5,603 nucleotides of DNA from positions 1 to 5,603 of the forward strand of contig QGUU01000188.1 of assembly GCA_003242525.1 (NCBI GenBank). The letters are read 5' to 3'. The notes under the pieces are model-generated. The model made no database searches and was not told where the DNA came from. It saw only the letters and a program-made list of their open reading frames with translations. This document shows, in pieces, positions 5,104 through 5,603 of the stretch. A program made the position numbers and the translations under genes. The first letter of the stretch is position 1. Every line of letters starts with the position of its first letter. This DNA is from Pseudomonadota bacterium (lineage in GTDB: Bacteria > Pseudomonadota > Alphaproteobacteria > Rhizobiales > Rhizobiaceae).

Positions 5104-5490
5104 TCAGTCCTTGCCGTGCAGACGATCCATCTCGCGCCGCTGCTTCTTCGTCGGCCGCCCGCTTCCGGCTTCGCGTAGTGGCGCCAAGGCCGGGGAGAGG
5201 CCGGCAGCCGGGGGCGCAGGAGCGGGAGAAAGGTCCTCATAAAGCCTGCGCGCTTCCAGCGCGGGACCTCTACGTTCCCCCGTGGCGAGCACCTTCCAGA
5301 CGAGAATCCTGCGATCCAGCGTGATCGTGAGCACGTCCCCGCACTTTACACAGTCGGATGCCTGCGATGCTTTGTCGCGATTGATCCGCACCCGGCCTGC
5401 CGACACCAGCCTGGCGGCGAGCGACCTGGATTTCACGGCGCGTGCGAAGAAAAGCCACTTGTCGATGCGCTGGCGGCCTTCGGCGACCAT
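5104..5490 (-). CDS. S4-domain RNA-binding protein (HslR/Hsp15-like)
   Basis: This is a 128-residue protein with an N-terminal S4 RNA-binding domain (about residues 8-70: RIDKWLFFARAVKSRSLAARLV, then SAGRVRINRDKASQASDCVK and GDVLTITLDRR). The HslR-like extension LATGERRGPALEARRLYEDL follows. A Pro/Ala-rich linker (about 88-106) leads to a basic tail (GSGRPTKKQRREMDRL) of the kind seen in Hsp15 relatives. E. coli Hsp15 binds 50S subunits that carry stalled nascent chains; a ribosome-linked role is likely here but inferred. The start is well bounded: an in-frame TGA lies two codons before the ATG at 5490. The ribosome site is weak (GAAG). It follows the helicase-type gene by 45 bases, suggesting cotranscription; this pairing is common in Rhizobiales as I recall it. 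Confidence 0.92.
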   Translation of the reverse strand: MVAEGRQRIDKWLFFARAVKSRSLAARLVSAGRVRINRDKASQASDCVKCGDVLTITLDRRILVWKVLATGERRGPALEARRLYEDLSPAPAPPAAGLSPALAPLREAGSGRPTKKQRREMDRLHGKD

Positions 5491-5535
5491 GCTTCAGCGC
5501 CGGTGGAGAGCGGCTATTGAAGCAGGGTGCCGCAT

Positions 5536-5603
5536 CTATTTCTTCAATTGTTCGCGCAGAGCGGCCAGCTTTGCGAAAGGCGAGCCGGGGTGAAAGGGGG
5601 GGG
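5536..5603 (-). CDS. C-terminal end of a gene running off the right edge, probably a helicase
   Basis: Only the last 21 complete codons are in view, ending in TAG at 5536-5538. They read PPFHPGSPFAKLAALREQLKK. The SPFAKLAALREQL ending resembles the C-terminus of the DEAD/DEAH-type helicase usually encoded just before the HslR-like S4 gene in Rhizobiales. No catalytic motif is visible, so the assignment rests on this tail and the gene order. The gene is 5'-truncated by the window edge. The two leading prolines come from the terminal G-run, which may be unreliable. Confidence 0.6.
   Translation of the reverse strand, partial: PPFHPGSPFAKLAALREQLKK

Overview
The window looks like an ordinary chromosomal housekeeping segment from a GC-rich alphaproteobacterium. 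It is most likely order Rhizobiales (Hyphomicrobiales), close to Mesorhizobium, Aminobacter or Nitratireductor. This placement rests on remembered protein family sequences (CarD, FdxA, YebC, the S4 protein), on codon use and on gene content; no search was run. Every gene I accept lies on the minus strand, so transcription runs from the right end to the left. I see no mobile element, CRISPR array, tRNA, rRNA or phage gene.

Layout, right to left in the direction of transcription: the last 21 complete codons of a gene running off the right edge (probably a helicase; 5536-5603); a small S4-domain RNA-binding protein of the HslR/Hsp15 type (5104-5490); the seven-iron ferredoxin FdxA (4611-4949); a gap of about 350 bases with a 10-bp hairpin, a good sigma-70-type promoter and a long structured leader; the CarD/CdnL RNA polymerase-binding regulator (3671-4258); a strong intrinsic terminator (3613-3644); 5-formyltetrahydrofolate cyclo-ligase (2917-3504); the YmdB-type metallophosphoesterase (2037-2861); a TerC-family membrane protein (1206-1967); YebC/TACO1 (366-1115), apparently with its own promoter; and a SelT/SelW/SelH-type CxxC protein (51-356), which starts 9 bases after the yebC stop. 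The first 50 bases hold no recognisable gene.

The carD terminator and a short spacer divide the window into two blocks. The upstream block (helicase end, S4 protein, FdxA, CarD) concerns RNA binding, electron transfer and transcription initiation. The downstream block (folate enzyme, YmdB, TerC, YebC, SelW-like) is a loose string of housekeeping genes: fthC with ymdB, and yebC with the SelW-like gene, look like cotranscribed pairs.

No gene here is new to me. The observations worth checking are non-coding: the long, hairpin-rich carD leader; an 8-bp perfect inverted repeat over the ymdB start site; a three-arm repeat at the carD terminator; and the absence of the zapA and 6S RNA genes often found beside the cyclo-ligase gene. 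The run of eight G at the right edge may be a contig-end artefact.
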